NCBI GenBank assembly: GCA_013398615.1
Contig: VZSR01003210.1
Span: forward strand, 797,440 to 861,439
Direction: 5' to 3'
Source: Brachypodius melanocephalos
Taxonomy: Eukaryota; Chordata; Aves; Passeriformes; Pycnonotidae
DNA: 64,000 nucleotides
Part shown: one piece after another, positions 37,403 through 51,205 of the stretch
Layout of the letters: each line of letters starts with the position of its first letter
Numbering within the stretch: the first letter of the stretch is position 1
Made by a program: the position numbers and the translations under genes
Notes under the pieces: generated by a model
Databases searched by the model: none
Told to the model about the DNA's origin: nothing
What the model saw: only the letters and a program-made list of their open reading frames with translations

Positions 37403-38005
37403 CCAAGGCCAGTGGCATCCTGGCCCGTGCCAGGGACAGCGTGGCCAGGAGGACCAGGAAAGGGCTTCTCCCCCTGTGCTCAGCAGTGGTGGGGCTGCAC
37501 CTCAAACGCTGTGTCCAGTTCTGGGTCCATGGATTCAGGAAGGACATTGATGGGCTGGAACGTGTCCAGAGAAAGGCAGCGGAGCTGGGGAAGGGTCTGA
37601 AGCACAAATCTGCTGGGGGAGTTGCAGTGCTGAGGCTGGAGAAAAGGGGGCTCAGCGGTGGGTACCTTCTCAGTCTCTACAACTCCCCGGCAGGAGACTG
37701 TGACAAGAGGACATGGCTTTCAGCTGTGCCAGGGGAGATTCAGGTTGGGCATTAGGAGGAATTTCTTCAGGGAAAGCGTGATTACATTGGAATGGGCTGC
37801 CGAGAGAGGTGGTGGAGTCACCTTCTCTGGAGACGTCTAAGGAAAGGTTGGATGTGGCACTCCACGCTGTGGTTTAGTTGACAGGGTTGTGTCAGGCCCA
37901 GGTGCTCTCAGGCACATCGTGTGATTCCTCCAGCGATCCTGTGCAGGGCCAGCAATCAGACTCACTGATCCCTTCCAACTCAGGATATCCTGTGATTCAT
38001 TGATA
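37403..38005 (+). mobile_element. CR1 LINE, 5'-truncated 3' end
   Basis: The plus strand matches the end of the chicken-repeat-1 family from memory. It has the segment with GACCAGG, then CTGTGTCCAGTTCTGGG, the CTGGAACGTGTCCAGAG block, CTCTACAACTCCC, the GGAATGGGCTGCCGAGAG block, and finally CCCTTCCAACTCAGGATAT with a decayed TGTGATTC tail. About 600 bp of 3' end is present and no reverse transcriptase domain is included. It is 5'-truncated, as most CR1 copies are, and moderately diverged. It lies antisense to HK1, starting about 324 bp upstream of the HK1 ATG. Confidence 0.9.
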
Positions 38006-38009
38006 ATGC

Positions 38010-41000
38010 GCTGCTGGAGAGGGCTTCTCCTCCCCACAATTTTGCCACGTTGGAGTGCATTCCCCAGCACCCCAAGGAGACATCCACGGCCATGAGGGCT
38101 CTGAGGGCCCAGGCATGCACAAAGTGACACAGGGCCCCTCCAGACAATAAAGGCTGGAGATGTCAAGTGACACATGTCAGCAGCCCATGGGGCTCTTGCC
38201 TGCACCCTGTCCATGCACAGGGACAGGAACACACACCCGTCCAAAGGGTGATGATGCTGGGGAGGTGTGATTTGCATACAGATTGTCTACCACAGTCTAA
38301 ATGATTAAAAATCTGCTTCTTGAATTTCCGGCTTCCTTTTCAGCACTGCTTTAATTAAATGGCTTCCCTGGCCAAAATCAAGAGCTGCTTTGGCAGACAC
38401 ATCCTCCTTCAGACTGCCCTAGTCACTGCAGGCAGGGTGGGCAGGATTTCCTTCTCTGGCTCCAAGCTCAGAGAGATTTTCACCGAGCATTTCACTGCTC
38501 TGTACGAGTTACTCCTGCTTGTTTGCTTGGCAAGCTAAGGACGAGGCTGTGCTGCTGGTGCAGCCAGGGTGCCTCACTGCAGGCACAGGGACAGCGCCCT
38601 GCCACCAGCACAGCTGGAGCTCACATGGGTGGCACAGGGACGTGGAGCTGAGCTGAATCATCCCAGAGTCCAGCAACGTCACCCAATCCCTCGCACAGAC
38701 TGACCAAGCTCTCCCTCAGACGTAATTCACTGCTCAGTCACGCTCCTCCTCTTCTGCTGGTCAGAACCTATCTTTAATTCCCAGCCAGGCTTGCTCCTGT
38801 TTTCAATCCATCTGTCATCTGCTAAGCCTTATCTTTCCTCTGAGATCACTCTCCTCACTCTCGGGTGTTCTCTTTCTATAAATACTGTGAAAGTAAGCCT
38901 ACACGTTCACAGCTTTTGCTTCACTAGGTAAGACAGACTTAGCTCTTTTTGGTCTGAATGCTGCCTGATACTGCTCAATTCCCACAGGTTTTACGTCAGT
39001 GGAGCAGCCTCTAGGTGAGGTTTACAAGCGCTACTATCTCTCTCCTCCTCTCAAACACCCTAAACTCCACCTACATACACTGTACTCCCCTCAGTTACCT
39101 TGCTGCAGGAATGCTTATTCATTTAAAACACTTGGACACAAGCTCGAGTTATTTTCAACTAATCTTTGACCAAATGAAAGGAATTCAAAGCATCCCCTCT
39201 GGCTCTCGAGGAATTAGAATCAAACAGCTAAAATACTCACAGTGGTCTTCTCTCTTTAAGGTGACACCTGTTGTAAGAACATGCAAGAGGAGGATGTTTG
39301 TTTACTTTGTCTGCCAAAATTGTGACTTGGAAGTGAATTGAGAAAGTAACAGATCACTAAAGTAGCCTTTGGCTCCCTGATCATTTGTATTATAACATAT
39401 TTCCAAACTTAGAAACACAGTCTCAGGTTTCCTTTAAGCTACAGGAAGCAAAAAGTAAATTCAAAACATCACTGGACAAGCCCTCTTGCAATGAAAAAAA
39501 ACCCCTGCACACATCACAGCCCCCCCAAGTAAATTGAAGAATTAAGTCTACACTGGAGCAGGAGGGGGTTCATGTGACAGTCGAAAGCAATTAAGGGATG
39601 GTAAAGAAGTATTGCAAATAATTTGGTTTGTCTTCAATTGTCAACATGGCATGAAGGAAAAATGAACTTGACAGAGTAAAAGCCACTAGAGAAAATGTAA
39701 CAGTCCATCCAAGGCAAAACAGCTGCAATATTTAAACGTGTGGTATTTTTAAACTGCTCCGTGCAAGGATAAGAGCGCATGACCAGCTTTGATGCTGTAA
39801 CCAGCGCTGGGACGAATGAGCTTCCTCCCTGTCAGAGAGCTGGAGGGGGAGCCAAATATCCCTACAGACACCCCAACCCTTGGCAAGCCCTGCTTGCACG
39901 TCAGGCCAGCAGTGAGGCACGAGTGTTGTTTTTGGGGGTCCTGGGAGGAGTTGTGCACAGGCTGCCAGGCAGAAGCAACCAGCTCTTCACCTGTGCCTCC
40001 AAGAGTCTGGTACTGCCATAGCATCCAGCCCTGGCATTTCCCTTCTGCTTTACTGGAAGGGATCAGTTCAGCAGCCAATTAATTACCAGCACCTCACGTG
40101 CTCTGCCAGGCATCCAGCAGGCTATTTTGAAAGCCGCTGTCCTTTAAGACAAATTACTGGAGGCTGAACGTGACATCTGATGATGACTTGCAGATATTTT
40201 GATGGAACTCTAATCTTGTTGGCCCCATTTAATGCTCCCCAAGTGTTTCAGCTGACTGAAGTAATTCTGTGAATCAGCTCTCCTGGCTGTGTGTAAGATG
40301 TTTTCCCCTCCTTTGCCTATTTCTTCATTAAATGTTCACTGCTCTATACAACTCTGCATTCCAACTGAACTATACAATGGGGGGACTTTTTTATTTAAAT
40401 CTTATCACATAGTACACAGCTGACAGATGCTTCCTACTTCTGTAAGAAAAAGAAAATAAAGTTGTGATTGTGTTTCTTGGGGTTTTTTTTAGGTGTCTGG
40501 AAAATGCTCGATCCCCTGTTCTCTCACATTGCATCTTCCTTTCACAGTTCTCAAAGCAAAGGGAAAGAAAGCAGTCTCTCTAATAAACACTAAGTTCTCA
40601 GTTCATAACAGCAGTGAGAGAAAGCTCCCATTCCAGGGTAAGATACCAAGTGCTCACACAGAAGAAATCACCATTCCTTTGTGCTGAACTTATGGTGGAA
40701 GTTGCTAAGAAAACCTAAAAGCAGCAGATAGATCAGTTTGATGAGCAATTCAGGCGAACAAGTTCAACCACATTCTATGCAATTTCTCCTTGCCAGGGGG
40801 CACAGCAAGCAGGCACTACCACACAGCCAGCCAGGATTTTTTCTCTCATGTTTTCCCTATGAAAAAAACCAAATTAGCCAGGAATGCCTTGAGGGGAGCT
40901 CATTCCATGCACAGGAAAGGCCACTCCCTGTGCGGACACAGCACTGAACACTTAGAAAGTGGTTTTTATGCTCCTGGTACAGCATTCCATGTTTCCAAAA

Positions 41001-44000
41001 GATGTTTTAAGCGCGAAGACTAACGAGGGGGTTGGCCCATTCTTCTGGAGATGCTCCAGGGGAAGGGTGAGCTACTTTTTAATGAAGTCTCTTTGGAAAG
41101 GTTTTAGCATTGCTCACCACACTGAGCATTTGAAGGCTGGAGACACTACACAGGCCTGTGGGCTTCAAGACTTAAGTCCCCCCAAAGACAAGGCAGTATT
41201 CATGTAAGGTGTGAACTAAGCAATTAAGGATCACAAACAGCCTTGTCTAGGCTCTAGACTCTGGCCTTGATGAGAGGACGGTGGGGAAGGAAGCATATCC
41301 AGCAAAGGAGGGGTGTTGTCTACTGATTCACATGGAAACAGACACTCCCGGGGCAGATGGAGATGCTCCATGCCTCAACTACCCATACCTGAGCATCAGT
41401 CAGCTGTGTTGGCTTTTATTTCTTTAAACCAGTTGCTGTTCTTCAGCATCAGAGGGATGCAAAGAACATGACCCCCACAAAACTAAGAAAACCAGAAAGC
41501 AGATAACCAGAAGCCCCAAACTCACAGCTTACAATTAAGCCCCATTATTTGGAAGGCCTGGATGATGATTTCTTTCTCAGCCTCTTAGTGACTGCAAGGT
41601 TCATTAAGATGGGGACAAATCAAATTACTTCGTCTTTAGTTAACTGCCACTTCCAAAAGCTGTGGCTTGTGTGAGCAATCCTGCAAAGGACTCCCCACGT
41701 CTGCACATATGTGGGGAAAAGAGGGAACTGCTCCCTGGAGTCACAGCACCACAAAACTTAACCTCTAGCTCAGCAGAGCTGCTCTGTGCTGCTTCCCAAC
41801 CCACTGAGGTTTTCCAACTCGGGTCCAGCCTGCTGACATCCCTTGGCACTTTGCATGCAAGTCCACTCACTTTGCTCTCCCTTTACACACCAAAACCAAA
41901 ACACAAGTGCAATCCAACCAAACTCATCTCTTCCTTTTTTTCCCTTCCTGGTCTAGATATTCACCACTGCACCTTCTTTCTCTCCAGTGTCAGAAATACG
42001 ACTGATTTTACATCTCTGCAAAGGAAAGCAATAACAATTCCATTTTCTGACTTAGCTTGGGCCCTGCCCTAGTTAAACATTTTTTTTCCATTAAAGTGAG
42101 AACTGCTGTATCAAGCAAGAATTTTCACCGTGCATTGGTAGCCAGTCATTATTGCAGCTCATATACCTATAAAGCAGACCATACACACACAGAAATAAAT
42201 CAACAAACTCAATCTGTAAGGCAATGCAAGGGCGTTGGTGTTAGGAGGATGAACCCAATGTCAGTGAACTGCCTTTCCAGACCAGAAGGTGAAACATTTG
42301 TTTCATTTCATAAAACTTCTCTTGACTCCAGCAAACTGACACCAGCACAAGTGCAGATTTCTTAGATCTACTAAATGTCCAGTGCTATTAAACAATGTCA
42401 AAAGAAATTATGCTGAAAAAGAGCAAAATGCAGACTGGTTTGAAATCTCAAAAGGGGTAAGTTAAAAGTATTTTCAGTTGTTTGATTTAAATGTTATCTT
42501 CAGAAGAGGCACTTCAATACCAGTTAAAGGATGGCTGTGTAAGCAGCAACTCACTTAAGTGATAGGGCACTTGCAGTGATTTAAACAAAGGAAAATATAA
42601 CCTAATTTACTGTACTATATGGGGACAGTTTTCCTAAATCTGCCTTCACCTCCTCACGGATCACTGAGCTCATTTGTCAAAGTTTAGCTCTAACACACCC
42701 ACTGTGTGGGAAGACTTTCAAAAACAAAGCCAGTCCTTCAGCCCTGCAAAAAGCAGCTACCTCAGCAGGTGGCTGGTTCTGTGCAGTGTCCCAAGAAGGT
42801 TTGAAAGGCAGAGTCCCAGCCTGTGCCCTTTAATGACAGTGCACCTTTGCTATGTGGGCAGTAAATCCATAACCAAGAGCTGGCACTTTCAGCACAGGAA
42901 ACACAACCTGCCCTTCGTTTTTGCCTTTCCACTGACACCAAGCAAGGTGACACCTCTCAGCCCAGGCTAAGAGGACAGTTCCCACCAAGGATACACATTT
43001 CTCCTTGATGCAGCATTTGATGCTAGCAAAAATCAGTTTGGACCATAGACCCACAGAGATGCCAGCCTTAATTGCCGAAGCCTCAGGTTTGTGCTCCTTT
43101 TCCAGCAAGACCCAGTGTAAGGGACTCTCCTCCAAGGCCAGTCAGTATTCTCACAGCAAGGCAAGGCCCTGCACCCTTTATCCCAGAAGGGGTGTAGAGC
43201 AGGTACTTACTTGACACGATGGGGAGCAACAGGAGCCAGGTACATCCACAGCATTCAGCTCCTTCCGTGTGGCCATAGCAGGAGCACCACTTGCTACGTC
43301 ACATGGTCATCACAGGGCACTGGAAACAAAAAAACCAGGCAGAATTGTGGGTTTTCACATCTCCTTCCACGGCCTCAAGATGTCTCTGAAAGCCGTGCAC
43401 CCCACAGACAGGTGGTCTCTTAGAAACCCCTCCAGCAGATGGGATACAGCAGATGCACACTCATCAACCCAAGAAAAAGGGGAAATTGGGGACCTATGGG
43501 CTATGGACTACAAGTGTGACCCAGAAGAATGGTGGAGATAGGGAACATGTCAGCTAGGCACTGGCCCTTGCATATCCTCAAGATACAGTGGTGCCCTGAG
43601 ATTCCAGCAGCACACAGAGAAGGAGGGCTTAGCAAGCAAATGTACAATAAAACACCTGAGTCCTGTTAGCAGTTTGTTATTCCAGTTAAAAGAACCCACA
43701 AAACTTTGAAAAAACCAAAATATTCATATTAATAAACAGCACAGGAAGACAGCCCAAGATGCTGGGCTTGCAGCTAAGCATCATCCAGGAGCAACTGCAG
43801 GCTTTGAGCTGCTTTGTGATAATCTTGTGATACTTCTCTTTTTTTGTTAAAGTCCAGAGCTGTCTTAACAGAGGCTGGAGGCAGATGCAAACAGCACTGC
43901 TGAGCAAAATTTTGGCTTCTTCAGTTTTGCAGGCTGCTGTCATGAGACATTTTAGAGTGGAATCAGAAACGCAGCGGGGTCAGCCCCAGTCAGGTCCTTG

Positions 44001-47000
44001 GGCATCTACGTGGTGTGTTTGGGGTTGTCCCTCTCTCCCCACCCCAACATTTCTTCCCTCAAGCCACTCTGGCTCTCTCAGGTTTTTTGGGGGGGTAGCA
44101 GTGGAACTGAAGACTCTCTGTGAGGAAAAGTGGGAACTGCCCCAAGCTGGACTCTTCTGCTGCTGGAGTTCCAGGGGAATGCTGTAGTGGCACAGGTATC
44201 CATACTGGGGGATATGGGTGCACATTAATAACACCTCTACACTGGGGAAGGTGTTGCATTAATTTTGTCTTTGTTTCTCACCACCCGGATCCATTTTAAT
44301 TAGTATTTTCCCCAAGTGGAATCACTTTGTCCCGTGGTGAAGATTGGTGACCCATCTCCCATCCTTATATCCACCCATGAGCTTCTTCCTCCTATTTTGT
44401 CCCTGCAGGAAGAGACTGCAGGCAGGCTGGGTGGGTGTTGGGCACCCACCAGGTCAAATACAAATCCAGAAGAGATTCTGGATCCCCATCTTCATTCTCA
44501 GATTTTCAGGCACAAAAAAGAAAAGGAGAGGTGGAATAAACAATTTTCAATAAACAGAAGCTCATGTATGTGTCAGAAAGCAAGTTCTTGTTTTAATTGG
44601 ACAGGTTTCTCCATCCCCCTGACCCATTCCTGGTAGGAACCTGAGAGTCTGGTTTCTCCACATAGCTATGAAGGATGGGTGATGGAGAGTTCTTTTTTTT
44701 GTAATATGAAAAAAGAAGCTTTTCTTGCCATCTCAGTGCTTTAAATGTGCAGCCCAGCTCTGTTGACTTCCTGGTCAACAGCTCTGCCCCCAGATTTCAG
44801 CTGCAGCCCCAGTACTCGCTGCAGCAAGAGAGAGATAAGCCCATCCTGCTCATCTTTCCCTTTCTTTCTTGAAGAAGACACAATTTTTAGGACAGCAGAA
44901 GTTTCCTCGCAAGAGCCACTATATCTTAGGCCACTACAGCTCATCCCTGCTGGCTCCCCTGACAGCTGCTGGGTTCACCAGCCTGTCTGGGACCTGACCC
45001 AGCACTGACAGACCCTGGGCATCCCTGTCTGCCAGCAGCAGGATATTTCTACTCTGACATTTGACATCGACACAAACAAATGTTTTCATGGCAAGTTTTA
45101 TCTGTAACCTTGTTTTGAACAGCAACAACAGCCTGTGGCTATCAGTCAACATTCAGACCCAGAAAATGCCCTCAGCTGTTTTATCACCTGCCCTCCATAT
45201 CAGGTGCTGCACGTTCAGGTTGCCAGCATGAAGCTGCCGTGTCGCAGGTGTGGCACAGGTGAGGAGCTCTCATGGTTTACAGTTTCAGCCTGGCCAGCCC
45301 CTTCCCTCCCCTCCCAGCAGTGTCACTGCCTGTGGTTCAACACGTGCTCCCCTGGCTGGTGGGATGAGCACCCTCCTTGCAGAGATTTGTCAGCACCCCG
45401 AGTGCCCCAAGGGGACTTTTTCCTCACTCTGTGGTGCTGCATATTCAGAACAGCAGGGTTTGACTTGGGGTCTTAAACTTTGACCAGAGCTGGGACAGTA
45501 AATCCAAACGACTTCCAACTGCACGAGAGGAATTTGCTTTAAAAAAACCCCGAATTTTCCACATACCCTTGGCTTTATCTGGAGAGCAGTCTGGACAGTA
45601 AGACACAACCACCAGCACAAACAGGATCCCAAATATATTTGAAAAGCAAAAGAGCCTCTCTGCAGTCGAATGACAATGGTGCTTCATTTGGATCTGCTTT
45701 CCAAACACTTCCACAGCACCCCCTTCCAATCACAACATGCCACTTTGAAACGCCAGGACCACTTAGCTCCTGAGCCTATTAGACCATGAAGCAACAAACC
45801 CAGAGAAACAAAAATAACCCAGATACCTACTTTATCAGCCAGTTGAGTAGACAGGTGCTATCCCGAGGGTTCCATGGCAAAAGCATCCTCAGAAATGCCA
45901 TACCTTGACCTTTGCATAACAGGTGGCATGAAGCTGCTCTCCAAAAGCCGTGGGGTCTTCCCAAAAGGTGCTAATATTAACTCTAGCCCTTTGTTTCTTT
46001 GCACTCAAGGTTTCTCCCTGTCAGCTTTCTGGCATTTGCCAGCGTGGTGCACGCTTTACTGGGCAGATATTGAGCTGCAAATTCCTTCATACTTCTCTAT
46101 CCACAGCATTCTGCAGCTAAAGCTCTAGCCGGCCAGCAGATGAAAATGCCACTTACTGCTTATTCCTGCTGCAGTTTGTTGAATTAAAACCTCTTTGTTT
46201 GCAAGCTGTAAACAAATTCTTCTTAATCTTTCAATGAAAAATGTCAATTATGCTCTCTAACAATGTAACTTCATTGTGATGAAAGAAGGCATTGCTATTG
46301 CTCTAATCATGATAACATATCAGCTGCTTTTAGAGTCAATTCCTTTTTGTGCAAAATTTAATGACCATGCAATTATTCAAATTTCAGACTAACAGAATGA
46401 GCTTTAGACCTAGAGCTCTGAAAACCCTTTTTAGACCTTGCTCTGAAAATACACACTTGAAAGAAACAGAAAAGGCTCTGAAGCAGAATTTCTGAGTTCA
46501 GAACACAAAACACCTTTACAATTCCTTCAGCACAGCCAGACTCGGGCCCACATTACAACACAGCTATTTCACTGGAGAGCCAGGGAAAGAAAGCCAAATT
46601 CTCAGCACGCTATCACAGGCACTTCCCAGGCCCTTGGCTTTCATTTGGCTTCACTGGGAACTGTGTTCATGTCCAGTTTCCTCGACTCTCTCTGGTTCCA
46701 GTGCATTTCCTGCAGAATCGCTGGCCACAGCAGATGTGCCCTTCAGGCATTTCGACTTTTTTTTTTTTTTTTTTTCTCTTTCTCGTGCCAGTATTTATCT
46801 CAATTGTTTCCAGAATCAGCTGCTGCTCCCAAATCAGCGTCCGTAACTTTCCGCTTTGCAGCGTTCAGGCCGTGCCTGCTGGGAAAGCACCTTCCCTGTT
46901 TACCTGCTCAGACCCTCACTGGCTTTACCTCCATGCCTTTCCATTTTCTCCTCCTGCTGACAGCTCCCCTCTAAGACCAAGTTGTCCATCACCAGCTGGT

Positions 47001-50000
47001 CTGCTCCATTAACCACTTCCATCCCAATCCCAGTCGTGTTTTATCTGTGCCAGAGGTGGCTGCTGCCCCAGGATCGCAGCTCACCCCACAGGTGAGCACT
47101 GAGGGGAATGCCTGGGCTAAGCTCAGCCCCACGGCTCTCGTTCCCTCCACGCCTCCCTGCTCTCCACTCTTGTGGCAACACAAAACCAGCCTTTTTTTAG
47201 CTCCCGGTAGGGGACAAGCCTGACACGATGAGGACAGTCCTCTCCAATGGCCTGGCGGGCAGCAGTCCCGGTCCCACAGCTGAACAGATGGCCCAGCATC
47301 CCTGGCCATCCCACGGGAACGGCACTTCCAGGGGCACTGAGACCTTTGGCAAGCCAAACAGCGGAGCAGCAAACGGAGAAGAACAAAAACAGCCCTCAGA
47401 AAAGAAAACTGAACCAATACCACCGGTGGGGTTGAGAACAGAGCCCTGCTCTGAAATGCCTGAGGCTGGGAGCTACATCCCACCTCCAAGTCCGAATAAA
47501 ATGGATCCCACTAAGGTAACAACCCCACTGCCTCCCCCCATCAGCAATAAACAATAATGACTTAACTCAGCTAACTCCCTTGAATAAACCTTGTAATAAA
47601 CAGCTCTTAACCTTTCACACCTTGCATTGCTGTCTTCCCTTTTCTCCACTATTAAGTCTACCCCTCTTCTCTTTTGTATTTTTGTTGTTTCGGACTTTTC
47701 TAGATAAAAATAGGAATTTTAGTTGTTTTAGTGGGGGTGGATTGGTTTAGGTTTGGGATTTTTAATTCAGGAAGGATGAAGACAGAAAGGATCTTCTTCC
47801 ACTCCTCCCAGCAAGCTCCTGCTTTCCAAGATTCCCCAACATTTGGTTCTTCAGCTCCTGCACAGGAATCCTCCCACCTGGAGCCCTTTGTCCATTTTCC
47901 TGTAGCCAATTCCTTGTGCCAGTGGGAAGAGCTCTCTGGAGGAACCCATATTTACCAGATTTGTTACCAAATCTGTTCTCTCTTCACAGAACACAGATTT
48001 TACTGACTCTAGAGGTGCCTGGGCTGGGCAAAGCCCCCAGACATAGAGTGCAGATGAAGTGTAATGCTGAGCAGAGATGGGGCTGGCATCTGGAGGGTGT
48101 TAAAAAAGCGCACAAGATCAAAATTATTTTGGCATTCCCCTCTCAGACAGACATGATCCATCACGTTTACAGCACCTTCAGTGTGCACCTGCAAGGTGAT
48201 AGTATCAATGAGAGAAAGGAAAACATTAATTAAAATTTTGGTGGTTTTTTATCTTGCTTTCCAGATCAGCTTTGCAGAGTGGATTCAGTGCTGGGACAAA
48301 GAAGGTATCTGCCTTCCTTCTCTGACCTCAGCAGGCCACCTGTGTACAGGAATATCATCATTTTACATCTATATATGTATTTATCACTTGACAAGCTACT
48401 GACTTTACAAGTCTGAGAAATGCTCTGGATAAGCCTGCAATGGCTGTTCAAGGCAGTGATGGTCCTTCCTAGAGAAAGAGTAAGTTTACCTGGAACAGGA
48501 CAACATTCTCCAAGACTCCTGCTCTCCTTTCCACCAAATTCCTATGGTGACCTCAAACCCAAGCCAGCTCATTTCACCAAGCACAAAGAAACAAATCAAG
48601 AAAGATGGAAGAAACAATACTTTCATTTTGGTGTTGCCTACATTTCAGCCTCAAACTCCTTTACACTAATCTGCTAATCCTATATAATATTGACTTCTCG
48701 AGAACGGACATCATGCTAATCAGGATCTCTGACAGATTTCCACATGATCCTATATTTACTTTTGAACTTTGTCAGAGTGACAAAGAGAATATGTCACCAC
48801 TGAGCTGCTACTTCATTTTCTCTGGGTTATGAGTCAAGGGCCAGTGCTGTCCAAATCTATAGCCACTAAAATATGTCTCTAGCTGGCAAAATAACATATT
48901 TAGGATTATTTTTTCCACCATGGATGAAAATGTAACTGCAATCATCTACGGGAAATTTCTGAAAGGCATAAACCTTATTTCCTTCTCTCAGTAATACTTC
49001 TATCACACCTGTGATGTAAAGATCTTTCAACTTTCCAAATTACATGTGTGACATAGATGTGAAAAAAGGTATTCACGTCTTCAAGAAGCATCAAAACAAA
49101 ATTGATAAATTCAAGCACTAGATGTATTAACTGGAGAGAAAGCAGGCAGAAATGAAGCATCAAAAAGCCATCCAAGAAGCAGTAGAAAAATAAAAATAGA
49201 AAAATAAAAATCTAGAGATATGAAACTGGAACAATCCCATTTTATTTTATATTGACTAACACTGTCATGTGATAAAGTGCAGCACATGCTGTTCAGCACA
49301 GGGTATGCTGTGTTACACTTAATAGAAAGCCTCTACTTTTATTGTGAGCTAGGGCTTGAATCACCACAGACGATGGTACAGATGGCAGGGAAGTGTTTTG
49401 CTTCAGCAGTTTAATATCTGTACAAGGGAGATGGCAAGTTTGCACCAGTCGCTGAATTTCCACATGTTGACATAATCAGGAACTTCATGCTGCATCATTA
49501 CCCAGATGGAGAAAGTTCTGGCTTAGAGAAAGCACTGTGTGCTTATGGGATGTCTGCAAAACCACGAGTGGGGTTTGTATCCCTGGTGAAATCCCACAGT
49601 GACCACTCCTGCCCTTCTGCAGGGCTGCCCAGTGAAGCTTTGCTCATTCCCTTTCACCAGCAGCTGCTCCCAGCTCAGATGCCATCTCCTTGCCCAGATG
49701 TGTGTCCAGCCCTGTGGGAGCTGCCTGGCTGCAGAGCAAGGGAGCTGCCTGCAGCAAAGGCAGCAGCACACGTGCCCTGGCTCTCAGGGACCTCAGCAAG
49801 AGCTGCTGAGCACTTTGTGAGCAGTTTCAGGTCCATGTCATCGGGTACCATGACACCCATGGACTCACTGGGAAGAAAACTGCACATGCAAAAAAATATT
49901 GTGTATGTCTAATCTGCTGCAGACAAAGGAGTAACTGCAGCTGAGGTGTAAACTGACTCTGTGTATTTCATTTCCCAGAAGGACTAAAAAGAAAAATCAA

Positions 50001-51205
50001 AGCAAGATAAGATTTCTCTTTATATGTGAGGGGTTTACCTTGCTTTGTTACTGATTTGCATTCCAATTGTGCAGAACAGGCTTTAGAATAAAAGTACAGA
50101 AGGTGTTCTGTGCCATCCTCACGTGGCCATCCTGGGGCAAGTCTGCATCGCCTCATTCCAGATGTACAGGGACATATTTCACTCACAGGTGCACTTTTGC
50201 AGATTAGCAAAATCGAATCTCCCACAAAAAGGGCCAAAACCACACAGATAGTACAAGATTTCAGGTGCTGAAATCCCCGTTTCTCCCTTTGGGGCCTAAA
50301 GCAGCCTAGAAGAGCTATTCTAGGCCCCACATACACTCAATATCTGATTTTTTTTTTCCTTCCACAGCCGGCCCCTCAAAATTTAACCTGTCACCAGCAA
50401 CAAACTTCCATTCCAGTTAACTGCCCTTACTACATAGGAAGCTTTGATTTTTGCAGCTCTGTGGATTCTGAAATGTAAAGAAAAAGTAAAATACTAAGTT
50501 TCTTGACGAAAGGAGAAAAACATTAAATGTAGTATGAGTTCACAGCTTGTCTCTTCCCAACTGCTCAGTACAGTGAGATCAGCACCACGAGGAATTCCTT
50601 CAGAAGTGGAAATTATTTGCGAGTATCTTCTACCCATCCAATAACTCCAACACAGACACAGAGCTGTTGACACATTTTGGTTTTTTTTAAACTATGAAAC
50701 AGCAAAAGTCTGTAGCTTCCAATTTTGAATTTGTGATTGCTAAATTTAAACCCAGCAGCAGCCTTGTTACAGGTTATTACATAATCCCAACTGCTTTATC
50801 CCCCTGCACCACAGTTGCTTTTTGACCTAACTAGGCTTAAAGCCCATTTCTTGGCCCCACTTTCTGCTGTCAGCCCACAAGGAAGCAAATATCCACAAAG
50901 AGAAGATTAAAAGAGCTGCAGGAATACTTGAGAACAGAGAACAGGCAGGACACAGATTTGCTGCCTGTCTCTACCATATTTTTGTTTTGATTTGTTCTGA
51001 GTAAATCAGGTGAGGGACATTTGGTCATACAAGGCCATGAGTTCTATCCACAAACCACCTTTACCATCACTGAAGTGCTGCGGAGTGCTCTTACAGATTT
51101 AGAGTCAAAGAAAGGTTTAGGTTTAAAGATTTAGGTCTTAAGAAAGCTCCCACTTACCTGCATGTTCTTCCCACAACTCAGAAGATGTACTGGACAGAAA
51201 AGCAA
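38010..51205. other. Intergenic region between HKDC1 and HK1
   Basis: About 13 kb separates the CR1 beside the HK1 promoter from the likely HKDC1 3' end. I recognise no exon, RNA gene or mobile element in it. A T-homopolymer lies at 46759-46775 and a 110-codon plus-strand open frame with nearby AATAAA hexamers at 47228-47557. In mammals the HK1 upstream region hosts erythroid and testis first exons. Such exons are too short to recognise here by eye. Confidence 0.7.
47228..47557 (+). other. Unassigned 109-residue open frame with downstream AATAAA cluster
   Basis: The ATG at 47228 has A at -3 and opens 109 residues rich in P, G, E, K and S, with no recognised domain or signal peptide. AATAAA hexamers follow around its end and just after (about 47496, 47546, 47582 and 47597). 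A possible splice donor AAG|GTAACA lies at 47515-47516. It may be a lineage-specific transcript or chance. I list it as a region and not as a gene. Confidence 0.15.

Noticed and set aside
36966..37607. 213-codon minus-strand open frame as a stand-alone protein
   Set aside because: It is the HK1 first exon plus its leader and antisense CR1 sequence. Only the part from 37079 down to 37017 is supported as coding. The open leader is reported as a finding instead.
37081..37755. 224-codon plus-strand open frame upstream of HK1
   Set aside because: It reads through simple repeats, CpG-rich promoter sequence and CR1 3' sequence in a non-coding frame.
49487..49912. 141-codon plus-strand open frame in the intergenic region
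   Set aside because: No family signature, overlapping frames on both strands, no splice or poly(A) context.
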